A stretch of 64,000 nt of DNA from Emydura subglobosa (GCA_007922225.1 ML679941.1:54957849-55021848); one strand, 5' to 3'. Shown: positions 12,401-24,153, numbered from the stretch's first letter. The notes: generated by a model from the sequence alone, not told the origin. A program made the numbers and translations.

Positions 12401-13125
12401 GCTGATCTTGCTCTTTTCTAGTCTATAATTAAAACTGCACTTGCCATCCAAAGGAGTTGGACCCCTTTGATTTGAATGAAGAGTCTCTGTAATGGTTTGG
12501 ATGGCACCAAACCCTTTCACCTCTTTCCTTCTGTCCCCCAAATGGGGCAAATAAGAGGGGATCATTTTCCTCTATGACTCAGAAAAGAAGTTCAGTCTTA
12601 CCTCAGCCCTGCAAAGCCTTATGAAAATGCTCTGTATAACTCCTATGAGTAATTCCATTGATTTCAATGGATCGACTCACGGTATACAGTTAAATCTTTG
12701 CATGATTGTAGCTTCTGTACACAGCTTTACTCCCCATTCCCAAGGTCATACGAACTCTGTCTTTCAGGAATCATGATGGTTACAGGAAGATGTGAAACAG
12801 GATAGACCATGAGGATGCCATTCAATGTACCATGATTCTTCATAGAATCTTTCACAAACTGAATGAAGCAATACGATTACAAAATGAAATAAAAAATAGC
12901 AGAAGGAGAGAGAAATAAGATGCTGTGTACACCAGTGCGGAAAGCTATATTTTCTGATGAGAGATTTTTCTTGTTTGAGTCCCATCATTATGTACAAAAT
13001 GATTCAGGAGCGCGTTTTGTTAATTCAACTTGTCTCTGAAGGAAATGATTTGTGATCATCATCTGCTTTTCCTCTTTGACAACAGCAGAGAGAAGACACT
13101 TAGATGTCAAAACACGAAAGATGTT
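9496..13125. other. Region upstream of BEST3 exon 2
   Basis: It contains an AT-rich TTCAAAATTT-type inverted segment near 9787-9835, the MITE at 10125-10243 and an AT dinucleotide patch near 11420. BEST3 exon 1 should lie here or farther right, but no CpG-rich promoter or donor can be assigned. The 110-codon frame at 12233-12565 (minus) shows no recognisable domain. Confidence 0.6.
10125..10243. mobile_element. Short MITE with GTTGCCAACCC-type ends
   Basis: GATTGCCAACCCTTCAGGAT opens and ACTGGTAACCCTAG closes about 119 bp, an imperfect inverted repeat. The interior GGGAGTCTCCAGGAATTAAA is a familiar tetrapod MITE sequence. The flanks GCATGCTC and GCAGGCTG could be a mutated 8-bp duplication (6 of 8). 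Non-coding, in the region between BEST3 and RAB3IP. Confidence 0.6.
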
Positions 13126-13135
13126 ACTGTGCAGC

Positions 13136-13351
13136 GTTCCAGAGGAGTAGCCGTGTTAGTCTGTAGACAGCAAAAACAATGAGAGTTCTGTAGCACTTTA
13201 AAGACTAACAAATTTAATTTCTGCAGGCATAAGCTTTCATGGGCTGTAACCCACCTTACATCTGACGAAGTGGATTGCAGCCACGAAAGCTTATGCCTGC
13301 AGAAATTAAATTTGTTAGTCTTTAAAGTGCTACAGAACTCTTGTTGTTTTT
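13136..13351. mobile_element. Foldback (hairpin) repeat insertion
   Basis: The repeat begins GTTCCAGAGGAGTAGCCGTG, a sequence common in turtle genomes as I recall. Arms at 13172-13254 and 13270-13351 are nearly perfect inverted copies (for example AAGACTAACAAATTTAATTT and its complement) around a 15-base loop. Flanking ACTGTGCAGC (13126-13135) and ACTGCGCAGC (13352-13361) look like a 10-bp target duplication with one mismatch. Non-coding. Confidence 0.8.
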
Positions 13352-13599
13352 ACTGCGCAGCATGTGTGTTTTGTGGATAGGCAGTGGGCTATGGTGAAAT
13401 ATAAGAAGTCATTTAAACAGTAAATGGTTTGGCATGGAAAAAACATACTGACTGATCCTGTTATAGTGACTGTCCTTCATAGGAAAGTTCCTAACTATGG
13501 GGATATTGTGGGATCACTGTTTATAGCAATTACTTAGACCTACATTTGCTTGAGAACCAACCCTTTTTGTAGACTCTTTGAGCACAAGTGACACTACTT

Positions 13600-13830
13600 C
13601 AATAACTAATAAAGGACAGGTGGTGTTAGGTGGTTCTTCTTCAAGTGCTTGCTCATGTCCATTCCAATGCAGGTGTGCACGAGCTACATGCACCGTTGCC
13701 AGAAGCTTTTCCCTAGTGGTATATGCTGGGTCAACGCTGGTGCCCCCTGGAGTGGTGCCCTCATGGTGCGATATATAGGCAGCTACTGCCCCCTCAATTC
13801 CTTCTTTCTGTCCATGATCGTCGCTGGAAA
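13600..13830 (+). repeat. DIRS left inverted terminal repeat
   Basis: The segment TTCAAGTGCTTGCTCATGTC through AGCTTTTCCCTAGTGGTATA, TGGAGTGGTGCCCTCATG and TATAGGCAGCTACTGCCCCC matches, in inverted orientation, the segment at about 18600-18800. Similarity is high but not perfect. Confidence 0.85.
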
Positions 13831-14199
13831 CTCTTTATCTCTTGCTTTGCAAGCAGTACTCCTTAGGGGTGTTGTTCCTGTAAATAGATTGTAAATAGAG
13901 TGTAAATATTAGATTAAGTATTTAGTTAGTCAGGGCATTTGGAATCCCCGCCCTGCAGGGCTAGCCTGCCCAGGGCCCCAGGGCGTGCCTCAATGCCAGG
14001 GCTTCAAACAGTGTGTGACTTGCCCAAAGAACATATTAGTAAGTGACCCACATGACAGCTGCCTGAAGTGCCTGGGAGAGGGGCACAGTCGAGCAAAGAG
14101 CTGGGTTGCAAGAACTTTAGACGCCTGAACCAAAAAGAACAGAAATAGTAGACTCAAATTCCTCTTAATGGAGGCTGCACTTTGCCCCTCTTCAGAGTG

Positions 14200-15970
14200 A
14201 CAACCTGATCTGGCACTGAGTACCTCCTCAGTTAGGGATGCTCCAGTGCCTCAGTTAGAGAGCCTCCATGTGCTCTGAGATCCCTGGCACCGACACCCTT
14301 TCCAGAGCCCAGGAAATCATTGCCGGTGACGCGGCACCGTTTCCCTTTGCCAGTGCCAAAGAAGAAGATCAAAAAGTCAGACCGAGGGTGTTTCCCAACA
14401 AGGAAGACCATGGAGAGAGTGAGATTCATGTTGGACCATTCTCAGACAGTCACTAATCAGTTGACGCCATTGACTTCAGCCCTGGAGGGGGAACCGTTGA
14501 ATTCAGTATTGTATGGACTCCCTGCTGAGGGTAAGCCATGGAGGAGACTTGACCCTGGCAGCACCATCAACGCCAGAAGCATATGAGGCAGCAAGGAATC
14601 TCTTGACCCTCCCAGCATCTTCTTCTCCTTCAGGCCTTGGCCCACAAGGACAGATCCAGCATCACAGAATGCCAGCACACGGAGGCAAGTCCCGGTCCTG
14701 GGCAAAACAGCGATGATGGTGAGGCATCGACCCCCATCTTGTTTGGCTTTGCGAGGCTCGACACCGCAACAACAATTGCTGGCCTGGCACCAGTCACGCT
14801 CCCGATACTGGTCCTGGTCCCAGCACTGATCATTGATCATGGTCACCCAGGAGTGAGTTCTCAGGCAGAGTCTTATGGGTCACGAAGGAGCAGGCATAGG
14901 GCAGGCCAGAAATATGTGGCCGTGACTCAGGGACCTGTCCCGCCAGCATGGCCTCCACCCAATGGCAGATGCCACCTCAGTGACCAATGTGAGCACCGTG
15001 GGCAACTCAAGCCTTCCAAGGCTTCTACACAGGTCATTCACACTTGGCACCCTCTGAAGCGAGAATGCCCCCGCTTTCCCCATTGGAGAAAGATTCAGTT
15101 CCAGGGCAGAGGTTGCGCATGCCCATGATACTCCTGCAGAGGGCCCAACAGCACTGGAGGAGGTGCAAGACCCCGGGACCATTCTAGCCACCTCATTCTC
15201 TTCTCCGGATGAAGCAGTGGTTGGCATGTCCATAGAGCTGGTGCAGGATAACTACAAGGCTCATCAGGAGCTTTTGTGGAGAATGGCTCAAAACCTTGCC
15301 CTAAAGATAGAGGAGATTGCAGGGTCAGCCCTGGCCATGGTGGACATATTAACATCCTCTGAACCAGCAAGGACTACCTCTGAATGAGGCCATTTCACAA
15401 CCCATAAAGGCCTTGTGATAAACTCCCACATCCCTCCATCCCATGGCGAAATGGGTCGAGAGGAAGTACTTTGCAACCCAAAGGGGTATGAGTATCTGTA
15501 TACATACCTCCTACGAGGATCCCTGGTTGTAGTCACAGCCAATGAACAAGAGAGACCAGGGAAACAAGGTACATTGCTGAAGGCTAAGGAGGCCAGCCCA
15601 GATCAGAGTTTGCAGCCTGGGTGGAGGAAGGCAGGACAATAGCCAAGGCATCCGTCCAGGCTGCCTTGGATGCTGTGTGTGGCAGCACATGCCATGGCAA
15701 TGAGATGAAGCTCTTGGCTTCAGTCCTCAGGCCTGCCCCATGAAGTACAACAAACAGTGCAAGACCTGCAGTTTGAGGGTCAATCCCTCTTACCCAAACA
15801 AATGGATGTGCAGCTTCATAGTTTGAAAGATTCCTGCACCACTTTGAAGTTGCTGGGCCTCCACACTCCATTCTCATCCCAAAAGATTTTCAACCCAACC
15901 TTTGGGTCATTTCTACCCACCACAGCACCAGCAGAACCAGGACTTCGGGTGGCAGTGAAACAAGGGTTTT
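14200..15970 (+). pseudogene. DIRS ORF1 (gag-like) remnant
   Basis: Broken frames carry segments that I associate with vertebrate DIRS ORF1: KGYEYLYTYLLRGSLVVVTA at about 15480-15540, SSGLPHEVQQTVQDLQFEG at about 15722-15780, and LHSLKDSCTTLKLLGLHTP shortly after. Stops and frame changes separate them. Function would be nucleocapsid-like. This copy encodes no intact protein. Confidence 0.75.
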
Positions 15971-16329
15971 AGAAGGAGGCATACCCATCACTCTTTGTTG
16001 TCCTTCAAGTCTGCACCTGCGAGACAACTATCAGGCCCTAAGCAGAACTTTTGAAGGTGCGCCTGAGGGCGGCACACCAGTCCAGAACCTAGATCTTATC
16101 CCTACCTTTGGGAACCATTTGTCCCACTTTTACCGGATGTGGTCAACATCACCTCAGATCACTGGGTGCTCCGCATGGCAGAAGTGGGATATACCCTTCA
16201 CTTTATTTCCTTCCCTTCTCATCCTTCTTCAGGGACCCTTCTCATGAGAGACTTCTAACCCAGGAGGAACAGTCACTCCTAAGGGTGGGAGCCAGGGAGG
16301 AGGTTCCTACAGAACTAAGAGGCACGGGG

Positions 16330-17330
16330 TTTTTACTTATGCTACTTCCTGATCCCAAATTCCAACACAGACCTCAAGCCCCCATACTAGACCTGCGAAA
16401 CCTCAACAAGTTCATGAAGAAATTGAAGTTCCACATGGTCTCCCTGTCCTCAGTTATCCCTTCCCTAGATCCAGGGAACTGGTATGCCACCCTCAACTTG
16501 AAGGTCGCATATTTTCACATAGCCATATTCCGAGGCCACAGGAAATACCTCTAATTTATAGTAAGCCACAACTTTATCAGTTCACGGTGCTGCCTTTCGG
16601 TCTGTATGCGGCTCCCAGGGTATTCACAAAATGCATGGCAGTGATGGTGGCTTCCCTCAGGAAAGTAGGAATGCAGGTTTACCCATACCTGGATGATTGG
16701 CTGATCAAGGGCTGTTCAAGGAAACTTGTGGAAGCGCATGTAAACCTTGTTCAATCCACTTTCTGGAATCTGGGGCTCTTGATAAATGAACAAACGTCAA
16801 CTTTTTAGCCGGTCCAGAGAATAGCATTTATGGGGAGAGGAGGGAAAGGTCCTCAACTAAGTCCAGGCCAGAGCGTCCCTCCTGGAGAATCATTTCAGAG
16901 CCATTGAAGCTCTCATAAATGGTCTGAGAACCTTTCCCATCACCACAGCAAGGAACTGCCTGAAACTTCTGGGTCACATGGCCTCTTGTACTTACGTGGT
17001 GCTCGACTCAGACTGAGACCCCTCCAATTGTGGCTGACATCGATATCTATACCAGGCCGTCAGTCATTAGACAAAGTGATCACAATCCCCATGGTGATTC
17101 TCACCCTGCAGTGGTGCCTGGACCAGGACATGGTGTGCCGGGGCGACCCTTTTAATGAGGCCCCCATCCCTTCGATGTCACAGGTCACCGATGCCTTAGA
17201 CATGGATTGGGGAGCCCACTTGGAGTCCCTCAAGACTCAGGGCCTATGGCCATCAGAGGAACTGACCCTGCACATCAATGTCAGAGAGTTCAGAGCAGCG
17301 TGCCTTGCTTGCCAAGCGTTTTAATCCCAC
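16330..17330 (+). pseudogene. DIRS reverse transcriptase and RNase H remnant
   Basis: Frame pieces show LDLRNLNKFMKKLKFHM, a motif-A region LNLKVAYFHIAI, LPFGLYAAPRVFTK and the catalytic-box region VYPYLDDWLIKG (about 16676-16711). An RNase H-like piece follows (TDALDMDWGAHLE near 17190, then HINVREFRAACLACQAF). The motif-A aspartate of the usual LDLKDAYFH is missing (LNLKVAYFH), and stops interrupt the chain at about 16554 and 16808. Inactive. Confidence 0.88.
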
Positions 17331-17559
17331 TTGCGGGGCAAGTGCATCTCCATACTCTCAGACAATACAACAGCAATGTTCTATACAAACAAACAGGGCG
17401 GAGCTCACTCTTGCCCCTTGTGCCAGGAAGTGTTGAGACAATGAGACGACTGCACATCCCAGTCCATTCACCTGTCCTTCTGAGTAGCAGGAAGCTGTCA
17501 ATCAGAACGCCATATCTGGTGAAGTGGAAGAGGTTTACGTTACGTGGGCAACACAGAAA

Positions 17560-18480
17560 GGGGTCCTGCCAAATGAGCCCCCTATCCTTTATCCTGGATT
17601 ATCTGCTCCACCTGAAGAAGGAAGGTCTCATGGTTTCATCCATACGGGTTCACTTGGTCAGAATTTCAGCCTTCCATCCACCGGTGAATGGTTGCTTGGT
17701 GTTTTCGAACCCGATTTGCTCTTGATTCTTGAAAGGGTTGGAGCCTCTATACTCCCCGGTGCATCAACCCATGCCTCTCTTGGACCTCAGTCTAGTTTGT
17801 CAAGATTCACAGGGCCCGTTCGAGTCTATGGTAACATGTTCCTTGCTCTATCTATCCTGGAAGGTAGTCTCCTTGGTGGCCATTGCTTTGGCCAGAAGAG
17901 TCTCAGAGATTAGAGCCCTCACCTCCGAACCACCGTATCCTGTTTTCTTTAAGGACAAGGTATGACTTTGACCACATCCATCCTTCCTTCTGAAGGTGGT
18001 CAACATTTTCACAGTAGCCAGGAAATTTTTCTCCTGGTATTCTATCCTAAGCCGCATGCTATCAGGGAGGAACAGAGGCTCCATTCTCTAGATGTCAGGT
18101 GTGCCCTGGCCTTCCACACAGAAAGGACCAAAGCATTTCGGAAGACCACTCAACTCTTCATAGTGATTACAGACAGAATGAAAGGTGACCTGATCTCTAC
18201 TCAGAGAATCTCTTTGTGGATTACATCCTGCATATGCATGTGCTATGATTTGGCAAAGGTACCACCTCCTCACTTAATAGCGCACTCCACAAAGTTGCAA
18301 GCTTCGTCGGCTGCTTTTGTGGCACAAGTCCCCATCCTGGACATCTGCAAAGCAGTGACCTGGTCATCTATCTGCATGTTTACTGCACACTATGCCATCA
18401 TGCAACAAGCTAGGAGTGATGCAGCTCTGAACTGTATCAAAAAGATACTCCGATCCCATCAGCTGACTGACGACTTGGGA
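17560..18480 (+). pseudogene. DIRS tyrosine recombinase remnant
   Basis: ILDYLLHLKKEGLMVSSIRV (about 17590-17650) is the SAM-like N-terminal region. LVAIALARRVSEIRALTSEP (about 17873-17930) carries the first catalytic arginine region. AHSTKLQASSAAFVAQV (about 18282-18332) corresponds to the HxxR box with Lys in place of Arg. ICKAVTWSSICMFTAHYA (about 18343-18396) aligns with the tyrosine-bearing end. The pieces lie in different frames, so the gene is inactive. Confidence 0.82.
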
Positions 18481-18484
18481 ATCA

Positions 18485-18590
18485 CCTACATTGGGATGGA
18501 CATGAGCAAGCACTCGAAAAAGAAAAAGCGGTTACTGACCTTTCCGTAACTGTTGTTCTTCGAGATGTGTTGCTCATGTCCATTCCAAAT
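18485..18590 (+). repeat. DIRS internal complementary region
   Basis: A near palindrome centred near 18535: the left half (GGATGGACATGAGCAAGCAC) is complementary to the outer left terminal repeat, and the right half (GTTCTTCGAGATGTGTTGCT) is complementary to the outer right terminal repeat. This arrangement is the hallmark of DIRS elements and is thought to template the circular replication intermediate. Confidence 0.82.
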
Positions 18591-18836
18591 CCGCCCACCT
18601 GCCTCTCTGTCGGAGTTGCCAGCAAGAAGGAACTGAGGGGGCAGCAGGTCGGCAGCTGCCTATAAACTGCATCATGAAGGCACCACTCCAGAGGGCACCA
18701 GGGACGACTCGGCAGATACCACCAGGGAAAAGCTACAGGCGATGGTGCAAATGGCGGGCACACCCCTACATTGGAACGGAAATCAGCAACACATCTCGAA
18801 GAACAAAAGTCATGGAAAGGTTAGTAACCATTTTTT
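18590..18836 (+). repeat. DIRS right inverted terminal repeat
   Basis: Reverse-complement match to the left repeat, including CACCACTCCAGAGGGCACCA and TACCACCAGGGAAAAGCTAC, ending AGCAACACATCTCGAAGAAC and then GGTTAGTAACC. Confidence 0.85.
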
Positions 18837-21644
18837 TCCCCCAGGCTCCAATTTTTTCATATAATGAGATGAGCAGCCAAGACTGCTCCAGTGGCTTTGT
18901 GCAGTTTTTCAGAAGACACAAGACTCAGAACTTCACAATTTTGGAGGAAGAAATAAAATAAAGTTTCCATAGTGCAGATCCACTGAAACTGCCATGGAGA
19001 GCTGTAAAATACATCTCCCTGTACCACTGAGATTTGCTATATCTGGGGAGGATTCATCCCAAAGGCAGGAGGTGTTTTCACTGCTGCTCTCCCTCAGCAG
19101 TACCCCCACCCTCCACTCCTGAGGGAGGCAAAAGAGCTCTGCAAAAATCCTCTTAGCAGAGGCTGCTGAGGACATACAATGATTCAGTGCGTCCTCTCCT
19201 CTGACCAGGTTGACCATACTCTTTCCAGGCACTACTACTCATATTTTAGGCTGGGTTGGTCCGCTGAGGGCCTTTCTGGTTCACGGGAGATTGTGCCGGA
19301 TATATGCCACTGCAAAATCTCTACCTAGTGACCTTACCACAGTTGAGGGTCTCCTCCAGGATCTGTACCACCAGAAGCAAGCCGAGACCCTGTGTTATTT
19401 TAGCCCCATTACGCTGAATTTAAAAATATCTTTTCTGTTTTGGTTTTCTCTCAGTGTTTCATACTCCTGTCATTACCAACAAATATCAGGTGCTTACTAA
19501 AAGCTCACACGTTATAGCTGGGCTGTGCAAACAAACACAGCACCGTGACAATCCATCTGACCCTGTTCCCACCAAGGACTCGTTAGAGAAGTTCTCCAAA
19601 ACACATTTGTAATACAGTGTTAGGAAATGCTTTCAGCTTTCAAAGGGAGAGGGACAGCACGGGGCTTCAGTGGAGTTTTTTGCCTGAATAAGGATGAAGA
19701 TGCCACTCATTCAGTGAAAACAGTGCTGAGCCACGGGTAAGAAACGCAGAATCCAGTGTTTTGTTACTGGGTGAGCCGTAGCTGTAGAGATTTACCTGTA
19801 CCCTCAAATTTGCAAGAGAGAAAAGGTGAAATTTGAGTCGTGAGCTGTGACTGTAATACAAACAACACATAATAATAATGTCGAAATTCATCCTGCTGTA
19901 AACAAGGCCAAAGGGTTTCTAAGTATCAGCGGTTTGAGCAACATGAAAGAGTTTTCTCATTGAAAAGGAAAAAAAATGACTAAAATGTTGGGAAAATTGC
20001 AGTAGCAGAGAACAGCAGCTGCTATTGACTTTTCTCTGAATAAAACATTTGGGTGATTTTACTTACAGTCACTTGCCATTGGGATTACTGGCTTTATAGA
20101 ACTCTTAAACAAATTAACGTCGGAATAAAACTGCTGTATAATTAAGCTGTCCACTGACTCTATAAAATGAATATGTAAAGAGCTGCAATGAAGGCTACTA
20201 GTCTCTTCAGCGAGAGGGATTGGAATAATTAACAGTAATTCCAGTAAGAGAGATACCACCGTGCTTAGCACCGCTCACTGTAGATTGTAGAATATGCTTT
20301 AATGTAGGCTGCTTTATCTCCAGAAGTCATATGGTGAAATACTTCAGGGGATCACAAATGCCCTCTTTACGAAGGATAGAGCCTGCTGCCTCAACAGATT
20401 AATTGTTAAAGTATTGTAACTCCATATCAAAAAACACTTTGATATGTGATGCCCTTTTAACAAAATAGACTTCATTTTCTAGTCACTGGTGCTGAGTTTG
20501 GTGCCTTGATAAACATTATGCTTTTAGCCGATATCATTGTTGTCCATCATGACAATGCCTTTATTGCTCTAGGACACACACACGGGGGAACTTCTACACA
20601 GGTACAAGTTCACGTGGAAGATGGTGCCAGAGAAGCTCCTTCTGTCTCTGTGTGATTCACCCCGGCAGAGGGCAGGTGGGGAGCTGCAGTGGAGGGGGTC
20701 CTCGAGCTGACACATATGGTAGCCAAAGCACTAGGGGTTGACATCAGAGGAGGAAGTGGCTCCCCTCTGTCCCAGCAGGAGGGACAGAGTGCTTTTTCTG
20801 ACTGCTGGAGAGAGACTGACCGGCTCCAAGACACTTCCCTGTCAGCTGAAAGTGTCTAATGAAGTATTTTTAAAGTATTTTCTGGTGAGCATCCCTTTGG
20901 ACTGAAGTTTGCCTCTGGGCTATCATTCTCCGTAACTCCCAGGTGGCTCTCTCTGGCCATACAGTTACTGCACAGGGGTTGTTACTGCTCTGGAGCTATG
21001 AAATGGTAGTCTTTGTGAGGGTACATGGTATTTTTAATTTACCCATTGGTGCCATACTTAAGGAAAATCTTGGCCACATTGAAATCAAATGGGAATTTTG
21101 ATTTTGACTTCAGTAAGGCTAGGATTTCATGGCTAGTACGCCTCTCACCAGGCACATCCGTCCTCAGGATTGACTGGGCCTGCGCAGAAGTATTGTAAGC
21201 AGGAGTAAAAGGGTAACGTGCCCAATACACCCACCTAAATGAGCCTCTGAGCCAATATATTTTCCACATGGTGTGGAAACACATTACTTCTACTAAACTT
21301 TTTATATAGATTAATGGATCTCATTAGAGAAGATATTTACTTCTGGTGAGTATGACCCCACCTTTGGTACACTCACTGTCTGTTTCCCTTTAACTTCTCC
21401 ACTTGTTATAGTCTGAAGGGGTCCAGCTAGCAAAAGATGGTTTGTGAGTGTGTGGAGGTAGACAGTGACTCAACTATCCTCAGGAGCCCCATGATTGCAA
21501 GTGGGAGAGAATGTTTGATTTTGAAGAGAAAGTCGTGGGCATCCATCCAGCCAAGGTACAGCTGTACCATTTGCACCAATGTCAGACATCATATGACCTT
21601 TCAAAGTCCATCTTGCATCTAGACAAAATAAATGATGACCCTGA

Positions 21645-21661
21645 GGGGGGGGGGGGGGGGG
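21645..21661 (+). repeat. Poly-G tract, 17 G
   Basis: A run of 17 G between CCTGA and AATCC. It is a G-quadruplex-capable homopolymer and also a place where length could be a sequencing artefact. Confidence 0.9.
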
Positions 21662-21869
21662 AATCCTGGTTCCAGTGAAGAAAATGGCTAAACTACACTT
21701 GACTTCAAAAGGGCCAGGAGGTCACCCTATGTTTTTTGAGAACATCCAAAGTGCTATTAACAGTTCTTTCTTGTGCACCAGTAGAAATAGCCCACCTGTT
21801 CATGGCAAGGAAAAACATCAGGAACAGCAAACACAATCTCCAGATGATACTTTCCCATAAGGCATTGCC

Positions 21870-22075
21870 TAGACTAAGATTTAAAGGTGTGATGTTAGCA
21901 TGCTAATGTGTGCGAACACGCTTTAAATCTAGTGTAGAGAAGACACCCTACCTTACTGTGGGCTACGCTAGTCAAGTTAAAGTGCAGGTTAGAGCCCAGA
22001 CTTTAATGGGACCATTTTAGCACATATTTAAGTATATTTTACCTTGTCTACATTACACTTTGACCATGTTAGTTA
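21870..22075. repeat. Possible old MITE with TCTACA-type motifs
   Basis: GCCTAGACTAAGATTTAAAG on the left and ACCTTGTCTACATTACACTT on the right look like decayed ends of a DNA transposon. AATCTAGTGTAGAGAAGAC lies inside. No clear duplication. Non-coding. Confidence 0.3.
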
Positions 22076-22826
22076 CCTCACGTGTGCTATCAACACACCT
22101 TTTATTCTGCTTTAGGCAAAGCCTATAGAACCAAACGTGATTGCAGAAGGAACTGTTTTGAATCAAGGGCTTGATTCTGCTCCCATTTACACCGGTGTCA
22201 ATAGGGAGTAGCCCCCTTGCAGTCAGAGGAGTCTTACTTTGCAAGACAGCAGGATTTCAAAGATTATGGCTTATGTAAAGTCTTCACTTACTTTCATAAA
22301 AATGCAGCTAGCTGCATACCCATTTGCATAATGATATTATTTGCATACTGAACTCTGCAAAACCTTAAATCCACTACTGCTAATTGATGAAATTCAGTTA
22401 ACTCTATTTTATACTGTAGTAGACATTGAACTATATTGAATCTTGATAACTATAGTTTGGGCTCCAAATATATATTTACATTTCCCTTATGTTCTCTTTA
22501 TGATTCAGTAAACTGGGTTAGATTTGAAATAATGGAATATTTTTTCACGTCAGAAAATTTGTACTGGTATTTTCTATTATATGAATGCTGCTAGTGTATA
22601 TTTTTATTGCAGTTAGTTCAGTATTGAAGTTTAGTTTGGGAAATAGGCATATTTATGTTTCCCAGTATTTTCTCAGTTAATATTTTGTGGGAGAAGTCTA
22701 ACAGAGCCATAAATTGACAATCTTTTATGGCTTAGGATGCTAGGTTTTTAGGGGGTACTATTAAATCTTTGAAAAAACAATAGAAATAACAATAACATTT
22801 AACTTGTAATGTTAAAGGGCCACAGA

Positions 22827-22982
22827 CAGTGCTTAATTTATGCCAGGGCTTGCCAGGGCTGAATCATGGCCCCTCTAGGTTTGGCAGTTCATAGCCCTGG
22901 CACTTCTGGGCTTGCTTATCAGTTATGAATGTAAAAAAGTTGCTTGAGCCCCGGCACCTCTTTCATTATAAATTAAGCACTG
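22827..22982. mobile_element. hAT-type MITE, 156 bp
   Basis: Perfect 15-bp terminal inverted repeats (CAGTGCTTAATTTAT and ATAAATTAAGCACTG) are flanked by identical 8-bp duplications GCCACAGA at 22819-22826 and 22983-22990. Non-coding. Perfect ends suggest one of the youngest insertions here. Confidence 0.95.
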
Positions 22983-23860
22983 GCCACAGAGGCAAAACTA
23001 GCAAATTATTAACTCTTTTACTTCATTTCCTCTGGAATTCCTTTGATAGATAGGATATTACCTGAGTATTAACAATGAGATGGTGTACTTCCCATGCTAT
23101 TCACTGTTATTATACCATGTCTGGCATCATTATGTTTTCGTGAGACATAGCAGCTTTTGCCAAATTGTGATTTATCTGATCAAAGGATTCAAAGAAAAGA
23201 CTCATCCTTACACACACAGAGCAAATTGATGTCTGCACTGAGTTGCGCTCTCAGATCTTGTTCTAATTCATAGCGGGAGGAGAAGGAAGGTAAAGCGGGC
23301 TCTGAAGAGAAACTATCAACTGGGATCGAGAACAGGAAGAAGAGTGAGCCAACATGGTCCAAATGCACCCTTTCTTTCTTTTTTCTATGGACAACCCAAT
23401 GCATTTGCTCTCAGTACCTACTGCAACCAACTCTCTCCTATCCACTTCTCCATCCAATCTTCCTGCAACTCCCCTCTTTAAATAAAAGCTAAACAACATT
23501 GCACTGTATTTTTTAACCTTGGATCACAGCAAGGGAGAATATAATAACCCTAAACTCAGACATGTCAGTGCTACCTCAGAACTGAATTTTCATCTCTGTT
23601 AGAAGTTTTGGGAAATGATTTGCTAACACTTTTGTTTCTGTTGTTTAGTATTAAGTAGCACTTATCAACTCCTTCAAAAGAAGCAATAGCATGATACAAT
23701 TTGGCAGCACCTATAAATGTATTGGACCAGTGCTCCCTATAGTTCATATCTCTGTCTCCAAGAGTGCTCATTACCACGTACTTCCAAGGAAGGTGCAAGA
23801 AACTCCATAGTGGACAATTGTCAACTAACCTTTTCAGAGAGAGAAAGCTTCTTTCTGAGG

Positions 23861-24153
23861 CTATGTCTAGACTGTTGGCAGCAAATTCGCCGCTGTCAGA
23901 TCAATTTATCCGGATCGATTGAGCGGAAGTGGAGACCTGCTCAATCAACCCAGAAATTGATGCTATTAATCCACCTCCACCAGGTGGAGTAACACTGCAT
24001 CGATAGGAGTGCGTTTCCCATCGGCGCAGTGAACTGAAGACACTGCGGTAAGTAGGAGTTAGGAAGTCGACAGGAGATATGCAAGCTATTGTAAGTAGCT
24101 TGTGTATCTTCTGTCGATTGCCGCCAAATTTGGTGGCAAGTGTAGACATAGGC
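23861..24153. mobile_element. DNA transposon MITE with GGCTATGTCTA ends
   Basis: The left end GGCTATGTCTAGACT and, inverted, the right end CCTATGTCTACACTT bound about 290 bp. TIR similarity continues into ACCGGC-poor AT/CG-mixed sequence (GCAAATTCGCCG versus CCGCCAAATTTGG). No certain target duplication, so the superfamily (Harbinger-like?) is open. Non-coding. Confidence 0.6.

Larger units (their letters stand above)
13600..18836 (+). mobile_element. DIRS-type tyrosine-recombinase retrotransposon, degenerate but near full length
   Basis: DIRS elements replicate through reverse transcription and integrate with a tyrosine recombinase, without target duplication. All expected parts occur in order: inverted terminal repeats (13600-13830 and 18590-18836), a gag-like ORF1 (about 14200-15970), reverse transcriptase (16330-16810), RNase H (about 17190-17325), tyrosine recombinase (17560-18480) and an internal complementary region (18485-18590). 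Every coding segment is broken by stops or frameshifts, so it is not autonomous. It sits between BEST3 and RAB3IP, in the RAB3IP direction. End points are good to about 20 bases, because DIRS makes no target duplication that would fix them. Confidence 0.92.
18837..22826. other. Intergenic sequence
   Basis: No gene is recognised. Contents are unique-looking AT-rich DNA, the poly-G tract and one possible MITE. Frames at 19210-19500 and 20610-20834 have no recognisable domain. Confidence 0.6.

Noticed and set aside
12233..12565. 110-codon minus-strand frame near BEST3
   Set aside because: No domain, no splice signals in phase with BEST3, and no resemblance to a known protein.
14457..15877. Minus-strand frames of 80-129 codons
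   Set aside because: Antisense shadows of the DIRS ORF1 region; only the plus strand carries recognisable DIRS segments.
21645..21661. Poly-G run as a regulatory G4 element
   Set aside because: No gene is nearby, and homopolymer length is error-prone; listed only as a simple repeat.
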